A DNA stretch of 64,000 nucleotides from UBA1930 sp943368475. Its GTDB lineage: Bacteria; Bacteroidota; Bacteroidia; Chitinophagales; Chitinophagaceae. Position numbers and translations under genes: made by a program. Below the pieces are notes generated by a model that saw nothing but the letters and a program-made list of their open reading frames with translations, was not told where the DNA came from and searched no databases. Positions 37,652-46,535 of the stretch are shown here, piece after piece (position 1 is the first letter of the stretch; every line of letters starts with the position of its first letter). The stretch spans positions 62,001-126,000 of the forward strand of contig CALRLF020000003.1 of NCBI GenBank assembly GCA_943368475.1, given 5' to 3'.

Positions 37652-38719
37652 TTATGCGTTTCTGTTGATACAATTTAAATCGTCGAATGCAACTTCTAAA
37701 CGTTTAATAAAGCTTTCTTCGCCTTTACGTAACCAAACACGTGGATCGTAATGTTTTTTATTTGGCTTATCTGCACCTTCTGGGTTACCCAACTGACCTT
37801 GTAAATAACCTTCTAATTTTTTGTAGTTGTCTAAAATACCTTCCCAGAAAGCCCATTGTAAATCGGTATCAATATTCATTTTTATTGCACCGTAACTAAT
37901 TGCTTCACGAATTTGATGTTGAGGAGAACCACTACCACCATGGAATACAAAGAAAACTGGTTTAGGACCCGTACCAAATTCTTTCTCAATATAGTCTTGG
38001 CTATTTTTTAAAATTTCAGGTCTTAATTCTACATTACCTGGTTTGTATACACCATGCACATTGCCAAAAGCAGCTGCAATGGTAAATAAGTCGCCAACTT
38101 TTCTCAACTCTTCGTAGCAATAAGCAACTTCTTTTGGTTGGGTATATAATTTGTCGTTTTCTACATCGCTATTGTCAACTCCATCTTCTTCACCACCAGT
38201 AACACCTAATTCAATTTCGATGCCCATTCCTAATGGTTGCATTCTTTTAAAGAATTCAACTGAGGTGTGAACGTTTTCTTCAACTGGCTCTTCAGATAAA
38301 TCTAACATGTGAGAACTGAACAAAGGCTGCCCTTTTTCTTTATAAAATTGTTCGCCAGCATCAATTAATCCACTTACCCAAGGTAACCATTTTTTAGCTG
38401 CATGATCTGTATGTAAAATAACTGGTACGCCATAAGCTTTTGCTACATTGTGAATATGTAATGCACCTGATATACCTCCTAATATATTACCTTGTAAATT
38501 ATCGTTAGGCATGCCTTTGCCAGCTATAAACTGTGCACCACCATTCGAAAATTGTATAATTACAGGAGAGTTAACCTTAGCGGCAGTTTCTAAAGTTGCA
38601 TTGATGGTATTTGTACCAATCGTATTAACTGCAGGCAATGCAAAGTTGTTGTCTTTAGCGTCTTGGTATAATGCTTTAAGTTCTTCCCCAAAAAGTACAC
38701 CTGGTTTGTATTTTTTCAT
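37652..38719 (-). CDS. fba: Fructose-bisphosphate aldolase, class II
   Basis: 355 aa, class IIA aldolase. Zn ligand region VILHTDHAAKKW, then GGEEDGVDN, FGNVHGVYKPG, FHGGSGSP and INMDTD-like KMNIDTDLQWAF. It converts fructose-1,6-bisphosphate to DHAP and glyceraldehyde-3-phosphate in glycolysis and gluconeogenesis. It stands alone. Confidence 0.96.
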   Translation of the reverse strand: MKKYKPGVLFGEELKALYQDAKDNNFALPAVNTIGTNTINATLETAAKVNSPVIIQFSNGGAQFIAGKGMPNDNLQGNILGGISGALHIHNVAKAYGVPVILHTDHAAKKWLPWVSGLIDAGEQFYKEKGQPLFSSHMLDLSEEPVEENVHTSVEFFKRMQPLGMGIEIELGVTGGEEDGVDNSDVENDKLYTQPKEVAYCYEELRKVGDLFTIAAAFGNVHGVYKPGNVELRPEILKNSQDYIEKEFGTGPKPVFFVFHGGSGSPQHQIREAISYGAIKMNIDTDLQWAFWEGILDNYKKLEGYLQGQLGNPEGADKPNKKHYDPRVWLRKGEESFIKRLEVAFDDLNCINRNA

Positions 38720-38829
38720 TCTTGTTTGTTTTAAATTTTTTTAGTTTTATAGTTTTTGCGATTGAAAGATACGTTTTGATAGATTGGTTGCAAAATTAGG
38801 TAACAGAAATATATAAAAACTGCTTTGTA

Positions 38830-39585
38830 TCAGGTTCTTAATTTGAGGGTTAATTGTGCCAAATATTTAGCTGCTTCTATTAATCTGCTGCCATACCAAC
38901 TAAACATTTCTCCATCAACTATAAAAATTTTTGAATGAGGCAATTGAAGTTGCAACTCAATTATGTCTTTTTCTTTGAATGGATATGGTTCCGAGGAAAG
39001 AAAGATAAAATGTGGTTGTAGTTGTTCCAGTTCTTCGGTTGTAGTTGTTGGATAACGAAGTTTATTGGCAAAAACATTGGTAAAGTTGCATGTTCGAATA
39101 ATGTCATTAATAAAAGTATCTCTACCAACAGTCATGTACGGATTTTTCCAAATGAGATAAGCAACTTTAATTGTTTCAGTGAGAATTAAATTTTTTTTAA
39201 AATCACTGAATTCAGAATTTATTTTTTTTATAATTGATTGGGCTTGAGCTAGTGTATTGGTTTGCTTTCCTAATAATTCAATCATTTCAATTGCATCTTG
39301 TAAAGTATTTACATCGGTTACTATAACTTTTGTGAATGCTTCTAGAGCTTCAACTTGCTCCTTTACATTTTCTTCTTTATTGGCAATAACTAAAGTTGGT
39401 TCAAGCGATTTTATTTTTTCTATATCAATATTTTTAGTGCCACCAACTCTGGTTTTGGCTTTAAACCAATGTTCAGGATGTATGCAAAATTTAGTTATTC
39501 CAATCACTTCTTTATCTAAACCTAAATGGCACAAAAGCTCTGTTTGTGATGGAACTAGAGATATGATTTTTAAAGACAAGTGCAA
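38830..39585 (-). CDS. Helical-backbone metal receptor (BtuF-like), apparently cytosolic
   Basis: 251 aa. It has the fold pattern of periplasmic cobalamin/iron-siderophore binding proteins: IISLVPSQTELLCHLGL, VGITKFCIHP, VGGTKNIDIEKIKSLEPTLVIANKEENVKEQ, a long backbone helix, and FIFLSSEPYPFKEKDI. No signal peptide is visible and the mature-like sequence starts at once, so it may not be a transporter subunit at all. No ABC permease or ATPase is adjacent. Ligand unknown. Confidence 0.85.
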   Translation of the reverse strand: MHLSLKIISLVPSQTELLCHLGLDKEVIGITKFCIHPEHWFKAKTRVGGTKNIDIEKIKSLEPTLVIANKEENVKEQVEALEAFTKVIVTDVNTLQDAIEMIELLGKQTNTLAQAQSIIKKINSEFSDFKKNLILTETIKVAYLIWKNPYMTVGRDTFINDIIRTCNFTNVFANKLRYPTTTTEELEQLQPHFIFLSSEPYPFKEKDIIELQLQLPHSKIFIVDGEMFSWYGSRLIEAAKYLAQLTLKLRT

Positions 39586-39892
39586 CTATGTTTTTTGTTT
39601 AATAAATAAGCCAACTAAATACTAAATAATTAGATTTTAAAAATAGGAAGAAAGAACATTTTTAATGTAAATAAATAGCCGAAAAGAATTTCGGATTTTA
39701 AAGACAAGAAAACTGCACCCTATTTACACAGATGCAGTATATAGATTAAATAAGTGGTAGGGATAATCAGACTTTAAATAGAAATTGGATTTTTGGGTTT
39801 CATAGTGTGTGAATTGGATTTAAAAACAGGACTTATAATCTGATTTACATTAAATACGGGAATACATTTTTTTTGGATTTGATAAGCATAAA
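39586..39892. other. AT-rich intergenic stretch with no gene
   Basis: About 300 bases between the metal-receptor gene and the citrate synthase terminator. It is strongly AT-rich, and I see no reading frame of note. A short pair GCCGAAA/TTTCGGA lies near 39678-39694. Nothing else. Confidence 0.4.
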
Positions 39893-39920
39893 AAAAGGTC
39901 AACTTTTTAGTTGACCTTTT
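39893..39920 (-). terminator. Terminator after citrate synthase gene
   Basis: An 11-bp perfect stem (AAAAGGTCAAC/GTTGACCTTTT; 39893-39903 and 39910-39920) with a 6-base loop, followed on the minus strand by T residues. It lies directly after the stop at 39928. Confidence 0.88.
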
Positions 39921-39927
39921 AAAGTTA

Positions 39928-41250
39928 TTATTCCCAAATTTCAGCTTTCCCATCTAACCATTGTTTTACACTTTCAGTAGTAACACTTTTTGGTCTTTCT
40001 AATGCAAAGCCTAAAGCTCTATCCCAACAAAGGCTTGCCATAACGCCCAATGAACGACTTACAGCAAAAAGAACGGTATAAAATTCATACTCAACCAATC
40101 CATAGTGAACCAATAGAGCTCCACTATGTGCATCTACATTAGGCCAAGGGTTTTTAATTTTTCCTAAAGATTGTAAAATAGGAGGTACAGTTTCATAAAT
40201 ATTCCAAACCGTACGACATAACTTATCTTCTGGCATATGTTTTTTACCAAATTCCATTTGTGCGGTAAATCGTGGATCTGTTTTTCTTAAAACAGCATGT
40301 CCATAACCGGGTACAACTTTACCAGCTTCTAATGTAGCTTTAACGTAGTCGGCAATTTGTTCTTTTGCAGGTAAATCGGTAGCCAGTTTTTCCTGCATAT
40401 CAAAAATCCATTTAATTACTTCTTGATTGGCTAAACCGTGTAATGGCCCAGCTAAACCATTCATACCTGCTGCATAACTTAAGTATGGATCGCTTAATGC
40501 ACTACCTACCAAATGGGTTGTATGTGCAGATACGTTTCCACCTTCATGATCAGCGTGAATAGTCATATACAAACGCATCAATTCTTTAAAACTATGATCT
40601 TCATAACCCATCATGTGAGCTAGGTTACCTGCCCAATCTAATAAACCATTTGGATGAATGTGTTCGTTGTTTTTGTACTTACGACGATAGATATAAGCAG
40701 CAATACGTGGTAAACGTGCAATTAAAATCATTGCATCGTCGAAAGTTGGTTCCCAATAATCTTTTTTGTTAATGCCTTCGCTATAAGCTTTTGCAAAATA
40801 GCTTTCTGTTTGAAGTGCCATTACACCAACCACATACATAGTCATTGGATGTGTGGTAATTGGCAAGGCATCAATTGCAGCAAAAACATGGTTTGGAACA
40901 TGGCTGCGTCTTTGTAGAATATCTGTAATTCTTTCAGAATCTTCTTCAGTAGGTAATTCTCCCAATAACATTAAATACAATAAACCCTCGGGTAAAGGTT
41001 CATCGCCATTTTTAGCTTTTGGTAGTTTTTCTTGTAATTCGGGAATGGTATATCCACGAAAGCGAATGCCTTCTTGGGCATCTAATAAACTGGTTTCAGT
41101 AACTAAACCAGTAATGCCCCTCATTCCCTGATAAATTTGGGATAGGGTTACTTCACCAATTTTTTTGTTACCGTGTTCTTTCAGTATGTCTTTTATCTCT
41201 TTGCTGGCAATGTCTGCCTTTTCTTTAAACTTGTCTTTAATAACGCCCAT
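39928..41250 (-). CDS. gltA: Citrate synthase, mitochondrial-like type
   Basis: 440 aa from the ATG at 41250 (MGVIKDKFKEK); the 13 upstream in-frame codons are rejected. Catalytic residues: His in NGLAGPLHGLANQE, His in VPGYGHAVLRKTDPR, Asp in NVDAHSGALL. The block PNGLLDWAGNLAHMMGY and the long N-terminal helix match the eukaryotic (Si) citrate synthase type rather than the NADH-inhibited enterobacterial form. It condenses acetyl-CoA with oxaloacetate. The 293-base upstream gap shows nothing more that I can name. Confidence 0.95.
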   Translation of the reverse strand: MGVIKDKFKEKADIASKEIKDILKEHGNKKIGEVTLSQIYQGMRGITGLVTETSLLDAQEGIRFRGYTIPELQEKLPKAKNGDEPLPEGLLYLMLLGELPTEEDSERITDILQRRSHVPNHVFAAIDALPITTHPMTMYVVGVMALQTESYFAKAYSEGINKKDYWEPTFDDAMILIARLPRIAAYIYRRKYKNNEHIHPNGLLDWAGNLAHMMGYEDHSFKELMRLYMTIHADHEGGNVSAHTTHLVGSALSDPYLSYAAGMNGLAGPLHGLANQEVIKWIFDMQEKLATDLPAKEQIADYVKATLEAGKVVPGYGHAVLRKTDPRFTAQMEFGKKHMPEDKLCRTVWNIYETVPPILQSLGKIKNPWPNVDAHSGALLVHYGLVEYEFYTVLFAVSRSLGVMASLCWDRALGFALERPKSVTTESVKQWLDGKAEIWE

Positions 41251-41543
41251 TTTAATGTATTTTATAGCAAATAATTGTTTACTTAACAATGATTTTAGCA
41301 GTAAACTGCTTTGTGTACAATAGTTTGCGGGAACTTTAATCCTGATACAAGCATAAATCTCAATTTCAATGCTTTAGAAGAGCTTTATAATTGAGAGCGG
41401 TTAAAGGTAAAGCAACTTATTTATTCAACAAAAGATTTACAATAAGGTTGTATTATTTTATTGGAGTATATGCTTTTTTGGAATAAAAAAATCGTATTTC
41501 GGAAAATGAAGGTCTTAAAATCCATGTTTCGTAACCATTAAAT

Positions 41544-42641
41544 CTATTTTGGAGCTTTTTTATACAAATAGTAAGCAACAAATAGAAAAATTACGTTTGG
41601 CAGCCACGCTGCAATAAATGGAGGGAAATTACCTTTGGTTGAAAAAATAGTAGAAAATTTATCTGTAATAATATATAAAGCAGCTGTTGCAAAGCCTAAG
41701 GCTAAATGAACGCCACTACCACCTCTTACTTTTCTACCAGCTACTACTGCACCAATTAAAGTAAGCATAATAACTGTAAATGGAGTTGCATCTCTTTTAT
41801 AACGTTCTACTTTAAGTTCATTTAAGGTCTCAGAGCCCCGCATTTGTTCCAATTGTATGTATCTATTTAATTCAGGGGTGGTTAATTTACTTTTTGCATA
41901 ATTGTCTCTTTTTAAATCGAAAGGTTGAAAATTAAAGTTCATCAACATCTCATCTTGCATTACTACACTTTCTTTTAAGCCATCTAATTTTCTTTTTAAA
42001 ACTGAGTTCAATAACCATTTTCGTTTACTGGTGTCCCATCTAAAACTTTCTGCTCTGGTGTTTTCAACAACTTGAGTGCCTTTAATTTTATTCATGAAAA
42101 AAGGACCTCCTTGTTTAGTAGCTGTGTCATAGCCCATTATTCCAGCATAAGAAAACGAATCAATCTTAAAATATAAATCTCTTCCCCTTCGTCCACTGGT
42201 AATTGCTTCATAAGATGAATTGGCATCTATATATTTTGCTTCAAATGAAGTTCTAATAACATTGGCTTTAGGTATTACAAACTGATTGGCAAACCATAAA
42301 ATGGTTGCTAAGAAAACACCACCAATAAAATAAGGTCTCAACCAACGGTTGTACTTGGTTCCACTAGCTAAAATGGCTACAATTTCACTTCGGCCAGCCA
42401 TTTTCGAAGTAAAAAAAATAACTGCAATAAAAACAAATAAGGGAAATAGTAATGCAATAATGTGTGGAATAAACCCAAAATAATAGTCAGTCATAATTCT
42501 AGCAAATCCCAATTTTGATTTTACAAAATCATCGGTTTTTTCGCTAACATCAATAACCACAGCAATAATGGTAAATAAAAAAATGGAAAAGAAGAAAGTG
42601 CTGAGAAACTTTTTTAGTATGTACCAATCTAATTTTTTCAT
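41544..42641 (-). CDS. LptF/LptG (YjgP/YjgQ) family permease
   Basis: 365 aa. It has the LptF/G topology: an N-terminal amphipathic helix with LDWYILKKFLSTFFFSIFLF, TM helices at ~15-35, 55-80 and 95-120, a periplasmic beta-jellyroll (~125-265), and three C-terminal helices. The YILKKFL start and GRSEIVAILASG match the family. The protein would be part of the ABC transporter that extracts LPS from the inner membrane. LptF and LptG are hard to separate from sequence alone, so no symbol is given. Confidence 0.9.
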   Translation of the reverse strand: MKKLDWYILKKFLSTFFFSIFLFTIIAVVIDVSEKTDDFVKSKLGFARIMTDYYFGFIPHIIALLFPLFVFIAVIFFTSKMAGRSEIVAILASGTKYNRWLRPYFIGGVFLATILWFANQFVIPKANVIRTSFEAKYIDANSSYEAITSGRRGRDLYFKIDSFSYAGIMGYDTATKQGGPFFMNKIKGTQVVENTRAESFRWDTSKRKWLLNSVLKRKLDGLKESVVMQDEMLMNFNFQPFDLKRDNYAKSKLTTPELNRYIQLEQMRGSETLNELKVERYKRDATPFTVIMLTLIGAVVAGRKVRGGSGVHLALGFATAALYIITDKFSTIFSTKGNFPPFIAAWLPNVIFLFVAYYLYKKAPK

Positions 42642-42782
42642 TGTTCAATTGCTGTAAGCAAATATAACTGCAAGCTGTGTATTTAATTAGTAGATGTAGT
42701 TTTCATTGAAATTTTAACTAGTTATCTTTATTATTTACATGAATATTTGTATTAAACATCGTTTTAAACTTATAAAACCACA

Positions 42783-44426
42783 ATGAAAAGATACCTTATT
42801 TCATTTTTTGCATTTATTTATGCAGTTATATTGGCTCAGGTTGTACCAACTAAATGCAAGGCTCAAAATCTTAAAGCCAATAAAACATTAACCATTGGTA
42901 GCAAGCTAATTAATGCAGTAAGTGACGATAGTACACTATCAGGCAAAAGCGGTAAAAGTTTAGTAACTGAAGGTGCAGTAAAGCGTTATATAGATAACTC
43001 TAGTGTTTATTTAAACGTTAAAAAATATGGAGCAAAAGGAAATGACGTAACCGACGATACACAAGCATTTAATAATTGCTTTGCAGCAGCAAGGGCAATA
43101 GGTTGTTTTGTATATATACCAGCAGGCATTTATAGAGTTGGGCAATTAAACTACACAATAGTTACCGATAACAATAACCAAGGTTCACACCCAAGGGGAT
43201 TGGTAGGTGAAGGTTATAGTAGTATGCTAAAAGCAAAAACTGGATTTACAGGTACAATGATAAAAGCCAATAATTGTGCTTACAATCATTTTTCCGATTT
43301 TTTAGTAGATGGTAACAACACAGCAATTACTTGTTTAGAAACTGGTTGGTTAAGAAATGGGCCGAGTGCCGAAAATGAATACACCAGGGTTAAAGTTCAA
43401 AGGTTTACTTCTATAGGTTGGAATGCTGATAACGATAATGAAAGCCCATTTGTTTCGGTTGCAGTTCGCCTTCCAAAAAGTGATACCTGTATTGGTTTAT
43501 CGTTAGAAGCAAGTGGTGGAACTATAAGAATCACTGATTGTAGTATAGTAGATTGTTGGTTAAGAATTACAGCCCAAAATTCAACGATAATAAGAGGTTT
43601 TTTTTGTGGTATCCGTTTTTCAGAAAATCAAACAGGGTTTAATAAAATGCAATTTATTGGTTGTCAATTTTATTATTCTTCATCTAACAGCCGTTGCTTT
43701 TATATGGCAAACAAAGGGTTGGGTCATTATCTTTCCTCTTTAGAATTAATCAACTGTTGGTTTACTGGAGCATACGCTAATACATCATCTCCTGCAAATG
43801 GTTCTTTAATAGATGTTGCTACTGTTGGTGGCATTACGTTAAGAGGTACAACTATTTTAGAAAGTGCCGCAGGCACTCAACGATTGTTGGCTACAAGTTG
43901 TGTTTTTTCGAGTGTGGGCTTATCGAATGTATTAATGGATAATGTAGATTATTATGGTTTAAATGCAGCAATGCCAACCGGCTTTAGATTAGTTGAACAC
44001 AATACCATGAAGGGAGGCGTAGGGCTTGTAAATACACAGTTTGGGCAGGTAACCTATAGTGCAACCACTACATTGGGAGCATTGGCAGGAGGTAATTGGT
44101 ACAGTTTAATTGCTGATAATGTGTTAGAAGAAAATGTTTTTTATATATTATCTGTTTACTGGAATCATGTAACAGTTGGATATCCTTACATTGTTAATAC
44201 TGGAGCAATTGTTTCGGGTACCTCATCTATTTCAAGTCCATCAACAGTATCAGCTATCGGCAGTTCATTTATAAACCATGCACACGATAGTGCATATATC
44301 GGTTTAAGATACACACAAACAGGAAATGTAATATCGGGAATTCAGTTTTCGCCAAATTTTACTGTTGCAAGTGGTAGCTCTATAACTGTAAAACTTACTA
44401 AAATTTCGAGTAGAGGGGTATATTAA
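42783..44426 (+). CDS. Exported right-handed beta-helix (pectate-lyase-like) protein
   Basis: 547 aa, signal peptide cut after KCKA. The N-terminal ~60 residues (LVTEGAVKRYIDN) resemble phage tail-spike linkers. Then comes VKKYGAKGNDVTDDTQAFNNCF and VYIPAGIYRVG, the N-terminal signature of Pectate_lyase_3/GH28-like beta-helices, and a long repeat-rich core. No clear polysaccharide lyase or hydrolase catalytic set is visible, so it may be a structural or binding protein rather than an enzyme. It is probably exported to the cell surface. Confidence 0.8.
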   Translation: MKRYLISFFAFIYAVILAQVVPTKCKAQNLKANKTLTIGSKLINAVSDDSTLSGKSGKSLVTEGAVKRYIDNSSVYLNVKKYGAKGNDVTDDTQAFNNCFAAARAIGCFVYIPAGIYRVGQLNYTIVTDNNNQGSHPRGLVGEGYSSMLKAKTGFTGTMIKANNCAYNHFSDFLVDGNNTAITCLETGWLRNGPSAENEYTRVKVQRFTSIGWNADNDNESPFVSVAVRLPKSDTCIGLSLEASGGTIRITDCSIVDCWLRITAQNSTIIRGFFCGIRFSENQTGFNKMQFIGCQFYYSSSNSRCFYMANKGLGHYLSSLELINCWFTGAYANTSSPANGSLIDVATVGGITLRGTTILESAAGTQRLLATSCVFSSVGLSNVLMDNVDYYGLNAAMPTGFRLVEHNTMKGGVGLVNTQFGQVTYSATTTLGALAGGNWYSLIADNVLEENVFYILSVYWNHVTVGYPYIVNTGAIVSGTSSISSPSTVSAIGSSFINHAHDSAYIGLRYTQTGNVISGIQFSPNFTVASGSSITVKLTKISSRGVY

Positions 44427-44576
44427 AGGTGATGCTAATGAAAAAAATGTATCGAAAATGAAAGGAGTCGTTACAAGTTATGTAACGCAAGACGGTTAAA
44501 GAGTTGTTGAAATTTCCTTTTAAGTGATCTTCTAGAGATAACAACCCTTTATTTACAAAGGTTTTTGTATTCTATG

Positions 44577-44649
44577 TGGAGATTAGCGGGGTCGAACCGC
44601 TGACCTTTTGCATGCCATGCAAACGCTCTACCAACTGAGCTAAACCCCC
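44577..44649 (-). tRNA. tRNA-Ala (anticodon GGC)
   Basis: 73-nt cloverleaf on the minus strand. The acceptor GGGGGTT pairs with AATCTCC including G:T wobbles, the D-arm is GCTCAGTTGGTAGAGC, and the anticodon loop ATGGCAT sits on a TTTGC/GCAAA stem, so the anticodon is GGC. The T-arm is AGCGGTTCGACCCCGCT and the discriminator base is A. CCA is not encoded. Confidence 0.95.
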
Positions 44650-44660
44650 AAAGTGGTTTG

Positions 44661-44691
44661 CAAATGTAAAGTTTGCTTACTGCCAACCAAA
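44661..44691 (-). promoter_or_regulatory. Bacteroidota-type promoter for the tRNA gene
   Basis: On the minus strand TTTG (44688-44691) is followed by 19 bases and TACATTTG (44661-44668), matching TTTG-N19-TAnnTTTG. The predicted start falls a few bases before the tRNA 5' end at 44649. Confidence 0.75.
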
Positions 44692-44744
44692 AATATTTTT
44701 ATATCAACTTTTAGTTGGTTTCTTTGTTGTATCAAAAAATAAAA

Positions 44745-44912
44745 ATGAGCATTTTAAAACAGTTTGCAGAATACCTGTACATTAAAAAACGTGACCCAAA
44801 TGAGCCTAAAACTCAATGGATGAAATACATGCATGGCATGAACAGGATTTCATTAATTATGTTCCTACTTGCATTAATTGTAATAATTGTGAAATTATTG
44901 GTTAAGAAGTAG
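44745..44912 (+). CDS. Small single-TM protein (possibly DUF6728)
   Basis: 55 aa from the ATG at 44745 (MSILKQFAEYLYIKKRDP); an in-frame upstream ATG would add ten residues. One C-terminal membrane helix (ISLIMFLLALIVIIVKLLV). The pattern of a basic N-terminal stretch, MHGMNRIS and a TM helix recalls DUF6728 proteins of Bacteroidota, but I hold that loosely. It converges with lpxB and overlaps its end by 11 bp. Confidence 0.6.
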   Translation: MSILKQFAEYLYIKKRDPNEPKTQWMKYMHGMNRISLIMFLLALIVIIVKLLVKK

Positions 44913-46011
44913 CAAAATCAACCGTTATTGTTGCTGCTTTTTCTGATGCATTACCACCAGCTGATAAAATATTTTTTAAAGCAGTATAATCCGAAGAAAG
45001 TTGACTTATTCTTTGTTCACTATTCAACAAAAGACCCAATTCATTAACTAAGTTTTTTGAGGTCAATTCTTGTTGTATTAATTCTTTCACAACTTCCTTA
45101 TTCATTATTAAGTTTACAAGTGAAATGAATTTAATTTTTATCAATCGTTTGGCAATTTGATAACTGATATTGCTGCCTTTATAACAAACCACTTCGGGTA
45201 CACCAAACAATGCAGTTTCTAAAGTTGCTGTTCCACTGGTTACCAATGCAGCAGTGCTTTGCATTAATAAATTGTAGGTATCATTTCTTACAGAAGAAAC
45301 ATTTTGATAAGCCGAAAGAAATGGTTCGTAAAATGCATCATCTTGTCCGGGTGCTTTTGCAACTACGAATTGATAATCGGGAAACGACTTTGCAACTTCT
45401 AGCATGATAGGCAATTTAACAGCAATTTCCTGTTTACGACTGCCGGGCAATAGTGCAACTATTTTAGAATACGGCAATTTGTAATTTGAAATTTGTAATT
45501 TGAAATTATTAATTACTTCCACCAGTGGATGCCCCACATATTCTACATCCCAATTCCAGGTATTGTTATAATATTCTTTTTCAAAAGGAAGAATACAGAG
45601 CATTTTATCGATACACAATTTCATTTTCTTTACCCTGTTTGCCTTCCATGCCCAAACTTGGGGAGAGATATAATACACCACTTTAAAACCTTGTTGCTTT
45701 GCCCATTCGGCAATACGTAAATTAAAACCAGGATAATCAATTAATACCAAAACATTTGGTTTGAAATTTAAAATATCTTGCTTACAAAATTTGATATTCT
45801 TAAAAATGGTAGGCAAGTTTTTTATTACTTCGGCAAAGCCCATAAAAGCCAAATCTCTATAATGCTTAATTAAAATTGATCCAGCTTCTTGCATTAAATC
45901 GCCACCCCAGCAATGAATATTTGCTGTTGTATCTTTTGCATGAATTTGTTTAATTAAATTGCTTCCATGCAAATCGCCACTGGCTTCTCCTGCAATAATA
46001 TAATACTTCAT
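44902..46011 (-). CDS. lpxB: Lipid-A-disaccharide synthase
   Basis: 369 aa from the ATG at 46011 (MKYYIIAGEASGDLHGS); seven in-frame codons upstream are rejected. GT19 family: GEASGDLHG, YISPQVWAWKANRVKKM, FEKEYY and LLPGSRKQEI are present. It transfers UDP-diacylglucosamine to lipid X to make lipid A disaccharide at the inner membrane. A heptad-phased AT repeat (45474-45515) lies in frame within it, encoding a stretch with FKLQISNYKL in a variable linker before LLPGSR. Confidence 0.95.
   Translation of the reverse strand: MKYYIIAGEASGDLHGSNLIKQIHAKDTTANIHCWGGDLMQEAGSILIKHYRDLAFMGFAEVIKNLPTIFKNIKFCKQDILNFKPNVLVLIDYPGFNLRIAEWAKQQGFKVVYYISPQVWAWKANRVKKMKLCIDKMLCILPFEKEYYNNTWNWDVEYVGHPLVEVINNFKLQISNYKLPYSKIVALLPGSRKQEIAVKLPIMLEVAKSFPDYQFVVAKAPGQDDAFYEPFLSAYQNVSSVRNDTYNLLMQSTAALVTSGTATLETALFGVPEVVCYKGSNISYQIAKRLIKIKFISLVNLIMNKEVVKELIQQELTSKNLVNELGLLLNSEQRISQLSSDYTALKNILSAGGNASEKAATITVDFATS
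45474..45515. repeat. AT-rich heptamer array inside lpxB
   Basis: On the plus strand: gcaattt, gtaattt, gaaattt, gtaattt, gaaatta, ttaatta; six 7-bp units in strict phase (42 bp, a multiple of 3, so in frame). The stretch codes for a variable linker of LpxB. Confidence 0.7.
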
Positions 46012-46097
46012 ATCCTTAAGAATGAACTGCAAATTACAAGTTAGAATTCAATTTACAGAAACATTGATTTGTTAACAGATTAAGCTTTTTTGTTAAA

Positions 46098-46162
46098 AAC
46101 TAAAAAAATAGTTGTGTAACTAAAAATATAGTTTATATATTTGTTCAACTAAAAAATTAGTT
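46098..46162 (+). promoter_or_regulatory. Three BlaI-type operator dyads before blaI
   Basis: Three 16-bp dyads of form AACTA-N6-TAGTT lie at 46098-46113, 46118-46133 and 46147-46162. A TATATTTG -7-like box at 46136-46143 lies between the second and third dyad, with a TTG at 46112-46114. The blaI ATG is at 46167. BlaI/MecI repressors bind TACA-type dyads of similar size and shape; autorepression is the natural reading. Confidence 0.75.
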
Positions 46163-46166
46163 GAAG

Positions 46167-46529
46167 ATGAGTAAGCCATTAACTAAAGCAGAGGAACAGG
46201 TAATGCAAGCAGTTTGGAAATTAGAACATGCATATTTAAAAGATATTGTAGATAGTATGCCTGAGCCAAAACCGCATAGCAATACGGTTGCAACCATTCT
46301 TAAAATATTAATCGATAAAGGCTTTATTGGCATTGAAGTGCATGGCAGGGTGCATTGTTATCATGCATTGGTGAGTAAAGAAGAATATTCATCGAGCAGT
46401 ATTAAGAATTTAGTAGATGGTTATTTTGAAGGTTCATTTGCCGATGTGGTTTCTTTTATGATTCAACAAAAAGACTTGAAAGTAAAAGACCTTGAACTGT
46501 TATTACAACAAATTAAAACCAAAAAATAA
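46167..46529 (+). CDS. BlaI/MecI-type transcriptional repressor
   Basis: 120 aa from the ATG at 46167 (a TTG two codons upstream would extend it by two residues). The winged-helix domain (PLTKAEEQVMQAVWKLEHAYLKDIVD, SNTVATILKILIDKGFI) and the C-terminal dimerisation helix with SSSSIKNLVDGYF match BlaI/MecI. It represses its own operon through the dyads upstream. In the known system cleavage by a BlaR1/MecR1 protease, encoded next door, relieves repression. No beta-lactamase gene lies in the window, so targets are unknown. Confidence 0.93.
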   Translation: MSKPLTKAEEQVMQAVWKLEHAYLKDIVDSMPEPKPHSNTVATILKILIDKGFIGIEVHGRVHCYHALVSKEEYSSSSIKNLVDGYFEGSFADVVSFMIQQKDLKVKDLELLLQQIKTKK

Positions 46530-46535
46530 TTTACT

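Noticed and set aside
46161..46166. TTG start for the BlaI gene
   Set aside because: The ATG at 46167 is two codons downstream and gives the usual N-terminus; the TTG lies inside the third operator dyad.
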